DNA of 64,000 nt. Origin: Bursaphelenchus xylophilus. Lineage: Eukaryota > Nematoda > Chromadorea > Rhabditida > Aphelenchoididae. Positions 60,243 to 64,000 of the stretch are shown in pieces (position 1 is the first letter of the stretch; every line of letters begins with the position of its first letter). A model generated the notes under the pieces. The model saw only the letters and a program-made list of their open reading frames with translations, had not been told where the DNA came from and searched no databases. Where the stretch lies: the NCBI GenBank assembly GCA_904066235.2, contig CAJFCV020000001.1, forward strand, positions 9,796,001 through 9,860,000, given 5' to 3'. The position numbers and the translations under genes are program-made.

Positions 60243-60731
60243 TTACTGATCAACGGCAGCGGCCTTTTCCTTTCTTCGCTTGCGAGCCAACAAACGACGC
60301 TCACGCTCGTATTCTTTCATTCTAAGGATGTAATCGTCGTATTCGCAGAGGTCGTACTTGTGTTTTATATCGGAGCAGGGATGTGCCGCCAATGGAGCCC
60401 ACTCACGCTGAAGACGTATAGATAACATAGAAAGATATTATTAAACCAAGTGTTTCCCATATTTTCTTTAACTAAACTGCTCTCTAAAAACACAAAAAAA
60501 GTAAGCACTTACTCTACATTTGTATACATCAATAAGAATATGAGCACAATAATCTCGCTCTCCAGGGCTTAGTCCCCATCGATTCATCTCTTCCCAAGTC
60601 GCTTTCATTTCTCGTTCTTTTCGGCCTTTGGGGAATCCGGCTAAAGGATCAAATGTTGGAGGTCTATCAGTTCTTGGAGACTCCAAGGGATGGATATAAT
60701 CCCGTACGGAGATGGACAACTTCTGGCCCAT
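60243..60731 (-). CDS. NADH dehydrogenase 1 beta subcomplex subunit 7 (NDUFB7, complex I B18)
   Basis: NDUFB7 is an accessory subunit of mitochondrial complex I on the intermembrane-space side, imported through the MIA40 pathway. Two exons (60731-60513, 60407-60243) join at phase 0 and give 127 residues, the normal size. The family pattern is clear: [19 protein letters not shown], then the twin CX9C pairs [11 protein letters not shown] and [11 protein letters not shown], then [20 protein letters not shown] and a basic tail. The Met start is followed by Gly (MGQKL), the site for N-myristoylation known in this subunit. The C. elegans counterpart is D2030.4. Confidence 0.96.
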
Positions 60732-61219
60732 CCTCGATCTATTTCACCTAAAATAACACATTGCTTTGTTACATCTGGGGAAGTTAAACACAAACCACAG
60801 GGGTTTCAACTCGGAATTTAATACAACCAAGTAGATGGTTTTACATGATTTTAACTGGTCAGCAAAAATACAAATTACAAAAACAAGAAACACGAAAAAA
60901 GCTTATAAAGAATACTTTAGCTCCCAAAAACCCCCAATACAAATGCACATCAAAATAAAAAAGAACAAGAACAACTTGCAACAGAATGCCAAAGAAAGCG
61001 ACATTTTATACCCTCAAACGTATTAGAACGGAAGTCGGCCAGCATGACTTTTGCCTCATATGTCACATGAGCTCATTGTATGATTGCAAGGATAAAGAGA
61101 AGGAACACAACATTTTACTTTTTGAATCTTTATGATGTTGTACATATCGGCTCCACTAAATTTATTTCGCCATTGAAACATAGCGCCCTTTATTAAGAGG
61201 CATTGCATTCTATAAAACT
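60732..61219. other. Intergenic region between NDUFB7 and basic-protein genes
   Basis: It includes a minus-strand AATAAA (61161-61166) 54 bases past the stop of the basic protein. No coding exon seen. Confidence 0.5.
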
Positions 61220-61800
61220 TCAAAGGCATACGTATTCAGTTGATTTTCTCTCCAATGCTAGGCCTGATACTTGACTCTCTAAACTTTCGACATCGGACTT
61301 CATTTTTTTCTTCTCCATCGAGACCTCTGAGATGTTTCGCTTAGAATTTTCTTCCGGTACCCGCGTTTTCCCAGCGCGTTTTTGTCGGCGAGATCTTTTC
61401 TGAAATACAGAATGGTCGAATACTTACTGATCTGCACTAAAACTATGACCAAATGTTTTTGGGAAAGGGAGGTACTTACAGACTTTTTCAAAATATTTTT
61501 AATTTTCTCATCGGATTCGACGTTGACACTAAAATTGAAACTGGATGCCAATCTTTCCACAGCCTCTGCTTCCTCTTGTTTTATTTGTTTCAATCTTTTT
61601 CTTTTGGCTTTTAGAACCCTCGATAATGTGACGCCGTGCGAGCAATTAGTTCGTTTGATTACGGCAGTTTCCGAAGCAAACTTCTTCGTCTTCTTTCTTT
61701 CCCGCATCGACCATTTTTGCATTTTTAGTTTCATTCTCTTCTCCTTCTTCATTTCCAACATACGAGTTAAGGCTGACTGGGAGAATCTTTTGTGGACCAT
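61220..61800 (-). CDS. Highly basic, probably nucleolar protein (166 residues)
   Basis: Two exons (61800-61480, 61399-61220) join at phase 0 and give 166 residues. The composition is dominated by K/R/E with predicted long helices (LEMKKEKRMKLKMQKWSMRE, KAKRKRLKQIKQEEAEAVER) and a second basic stretch, KRSRRQKRAGKTR. No domain was recognised. Such short, lysine-rich, coiled proteins are often nucleolar or ribosome-assembly factors, but that is inference. It lies 274 bases downstream of the cyclo-ligase stop on the same strand, compatible with an operon. Confidence 0.75.
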
Positions 61801-62064
61801 CTGAAATTAACTAATTCAACCTGTACATGTTCAGGAGTTCGCGAAGATTTTTATAAAATTGAGAAATCATTTACAAATAAATCAAACATAAAGGTGAATA
61901 TAGGAAAGGTCTTCCGAAGAAATATTGGCACAACGACTTTTAGAGCCCTCTCCCAAACGAGGTATTTATTTTTTCGGCGATTGCTTGGCTTTTTTGCCTC
62001 CTGCCAATTGTCTGCTGATCCGGCGGCGTTCCCGCGCGAATAAATAAAACGTAGATAAGGCTTA

Positions 62065-62070
62065 TTTATT
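62065..62070 (-). terminator. Polyadenylation signal of cyclo-ligase gene
   Basis: Minus-strand AATAAA only four bases after the stop codon at 62074-62076. Confidence 0.6.
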
Positions 62071-62073
62071 AGT

Positions 62074-62957
62074 TTAGTCATCAGCAGTTAAAACTAAGTT
62101 TATCTTAACGTCCGTATCTTCCACAGGGACTTCTTCCAGGATCTGCTCATTCAATGCCAACGCTACCCGGTAAGGCGCTGTGGCGTTTGGGAAATTGAGG
62201 TTATGCTCTCTAAAGAACTTGTCGTAAAATCCCATTCCATGGCCTAGACGGTCTCCTGACCTTGTAAATGCCACTCCCGGAGCAAGGATAAGATTTAGGG
62301 GACCTGGAATCATCATTATCAATAGTAACTCATCTCAAATACGGTGGAACCTCTGTACAACAAATTTATAACAATTAGACTAAAGTGAACCTCCGTGAAA
62401 CGAAGCCGCTTTTTAAAAAGCAAATTTTTGGTCCCTTGCTTGTAGTGCTTTGACTGTAGTTAAGTTTAAGTTAATTACCAGTGTTATCATAAGTGGTTCG
62501 TCCATCGATGCTCTCAAACTGTCGGATATCCCACAGTGTTGGTTTTAAGTCATCGAATTCTTTTACAGAGTTTATCTGCACCATGAACATCTTTGGATTT
62601 CCCTTTTGGAACCTTAAAAACATTGATTCATTTTCTTTTGCATAATTTGAAATTTAATAAGTGTGTCATAACTCTTACCATGGAATAAAAACTTCCTTGT
62701 TTTCTAACAGAGCCAATTTGATAATCTCATCGGTCTTGATTTCGCCGGCTGTGTTAACGTAAATGGAGATCCGTTGAGATTGCACGAACCATTCTGCTGA
62801 CCGTACCTAAAATTACTTAAAATGACTTTGATTCTTCCCTCCTGCTTACTTTATCGAACACCGCTTTACTCTGCCGATCAATCTCATCCTCACTAATCTG
62901 CGCCAATTTCGTGGCCATTTCTTTCCTCAAAAGCTTCTTGGCCGCCTTCAAAGTCAT
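62074..62957 (-). CDS. 5-formyltetrahydrofolate cyclo-ligase (MTHFS)
   Basis: MTHFS converts 5-formyl-THF to 5,10-methenyl-THF using ATP, in cytosolic one-carbon metabolism. Four exons (62957-62850, 62806-62679, 62612-62479, 62303-62074) give 199 residues, the family's normal length (human ~203). The N-terminus (TLKAAKKLLRKEMATKL) matches the family's basic start helix. The nucleotide and folate-binding signature is in the last exon: LILAPGVAFTRSGDRLGHG followed by MGFYDKF, where most members have G-R-L-G-R/H-G-K-G-Y-Y-D. The third exon uses an aag acceptor and the last a good ccag. The promoter faces the second collagen's 3' end across ~300 bases. Confidence 0.94.
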
Positions 62958-63208
62958 ATTCCAAACCTTTATTTACCGAGTACAAATGCCAGTGCATGTT
63001 CTAAATGAGAACGCTTGTTTATATTTATCCATACCGGCGTCGAATAAACAGCTCCTCCCTCTTTTCGGCGTTTTTTCGATCACTCACACCTGAAGGAACT
63101 GGTCGAAGTTGGTCTTCGAACGTCATCGATAAGGAAAATATTAAATATTGATGTGTAATTTGAAATTTCCTTTTGATTACAGAATATACAAGGGGTCTTT
63201 TGATGACA

Positions 63209-63214
63209 TTTATT
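63209..63214 (-). terminator. Polyadenylation signal of second collagen
   Basis: Minus-strand AATAAA 40 bases past the collagen stop at 63254. Confidence 0.65.
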
Positions 63215-63253
63215 TTGTCGAAAGAGACATATTTCTCAAAAATAAACATAAAA

Positions 63254-64000
63254 TTAGTATCTTCTGTATCCACTGTCTCGCGCATCGCCTCCGAATGCTC
63301 CAGCGCCAGTCTTTGGAGGGCATGGACAGTATTCGGCGTCCTTTCCGGGTCTTCCAATGGGTCCCTCACTACCTTCGGGGCCTGGAGGACCAATTGGACC
63401 CTGAGGTCCTGGACCTCCAGGTGGTCCCTTTGGTCCGGCCGGTCCTGGTGGAGCGTCTTTTCCGGCGTTTCCGGCTGGCCCAGCTTCTCCACGAGGTCCT
63501 CGAAGACCCTTAGGGCCTGGTCTTCCAATTGGGTGTCTTCCATCAAGACCTTTTTCTCCTGGAGGTCCTGGTGGTCCCTCATGTCCAGCGGGTCCAGGAG
63601 GTCCTTGCTCACCTGGAGAGCCGGGTTGCCCATCTTTTCCTGGCTGTCCGGGCTGTCCGTCAGCTCCTTTCATTCCTCGCATTCCGGGTCTTCCCAATGG
63701 ACCCGGAGGTCCTTGAGGTCCAGCTGGGCAATTGAAGCAGGCTCCAGTGTCTTGGCTTTCAGGCGTGACATCATCCGCGTCCTTTCCGTTAATTCCATCT
63801 AATCCGTCAACTCCTGGAAGTCCTGGAGCACCGGCAACGCCCTTAGGACCTGGCGGCCCCGGAGGGCATTTGTTGTCCGCTCCGGACTTGCATGCACATT
63901 GATCGCTGGGAGCTGGACCAGCTGGCGGAGCAGCACTTGGAGTGGCCGGTGGGTTGCCTCCAGGTCTCCGCCCTCCCTCCTCATAGCCTCCGGATTGTCC
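63254..64000 (-). CDS. Cuticle collagen, 5' part beyond window
   Basis: One uninterrupted frame of 249 codons ends at TAA (63254-63256); the gene continues beyond position 64000, so the signal-anchor and furin region are not seen. Visible in order are a Gly/Pro linker (GRRPGGNPPATPSAAPP), the N-terminal cysteine cluster CACKSGADNKC, a short Gly-X-Y block (PPGPPGPKGVAGAPGLPG), an interruption ending ACFNC, and the main Gly-X-Y domain of about 120 residues. It closes with the usual C-terminal cluster YCPCPPKTG and AFGGDARDSGYRRY. The layout is that of common cuticle collagens (Col-19/93-like). Final tyrosines are typical sites for di-tyrosine cross-links. It is unrelated in tail structure to the collagen at 47440. 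Confidence 0.95.
   Translation of the reverse strand, partial: GQSGGYEEGGRRPGGNPPATPSAAPPAGPAPSDQCACKSGADNKCPPGPPGPKGVAGAPGLPGVDGLDGINGKDADDVTPESQDTGACFNCPAGPQGPPGPLGRPGMRGMKGADGQPGQPGKDGQPGSPGEQGPPGPAGHEGPPGPPGEKGLDGRHPIGRPGPKGLRGPRGEAGPAGNAGKDAPPGPAGPKGPPGGPGPQGPIGPPGPEGSEGPIGRPGKDAEYCPCPPKTGAGAFGGDARDSGYRRY

Noticed and set aside
61851..62081. 76-codon basic frame between the cyclo-ligase and the basic-protein genes
   Set aside because: First thought to be a ribosomal protein end, but it overlaps the cyclo-ligase stop and poly(A) signal and matches no ribosomal family.
63173..63802. Plus-strand 209-codon frame rich in S/W/R opposite the second collagen
   Set aside because: Mirror of GGT CCA collagen codons; the real gene is on the minus strand.

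Overview
The window is nuclear DNA of a free-living-type (rhabditid-like) nematode. The support is direct: genes with many short introns (GT at the 5' end, ttttag or tttcag at the 3' end), two cuticle collagens, a vitellogenin, a nematode-style family 92 glycosyltransferase, and LIN-11 and CES-1/Scratch relatives. I cannot name the species. I support 21 protein-coding genes and built exon models by joining reading frames across splice sites. No rRNA, tRNA or CRISPR array was seen.

Layout. 1-6.4 kb is AT-rich non-coding DNA with a palindromic foldback element. 6.4-8.0 kb (-) encodes the DMAP1 (chromatin complex subunit) relative. 9.1-15.6 kb (-) is a seven-exon LIM-homeodomain gene of the lin-11/Lhx1/5 class. 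Its introns carry a hAT-type MITE and a complete small MSP-like gene on the same strand. 15.6-22.3 kb has no gene I can support firmly. 22.35-27.6 kb (+) is a two-exon vitellogenin behind a TATA box and GATA sites. 27.8-29.3 kb (-) is an unrecognised 431-residue protein. 30.4-31.2 kb (+) is a small secreted protein with a TATA promoter. 34.6-36.6 kb (+) is a GT92-type glycosyltransferase and 37.3-38.3 kb (+) a secreted PAN-like protein. 38.3-43 kb is sparse. 43-46.2 kb (+) is a Scratch/CES-1 zinc-finger gene with a second hAT MITE in an intron.

From 46.3 kb on, the DNA is gene-dense and mostly on the minus strand. In order it holds a small secreted protein, a cuticle collagen, a membrane protein with three exon-encoded repeats, a CC2D1/Lgd protein, a RING-like protein, a Cys-rich type II membrane protein, NDUFB7, a basic protein, 5-formyl-THF cyclo-ligase and a second collagen cut by the window end. 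Two plus-strand genes sit among them: a small Cys-rich secreted protein and a tandem CCCH zinc-finger protein.

The functions fall into developmental transcription factors with wide non-coding surroundings (lin-11, ces-1), cuticle and yolk secretion (collagens, vitellogenin), and compact housekeeping genes. From memory, several C. elegans counterparts (lin-11, ekl-4, ces-1, Y37H9A.3, D2030.4 and the MTHFS gene) all lie on chromosome I, so the window may be a piece of the ancestral chromosome I element with a vitellogenin locus inside it.
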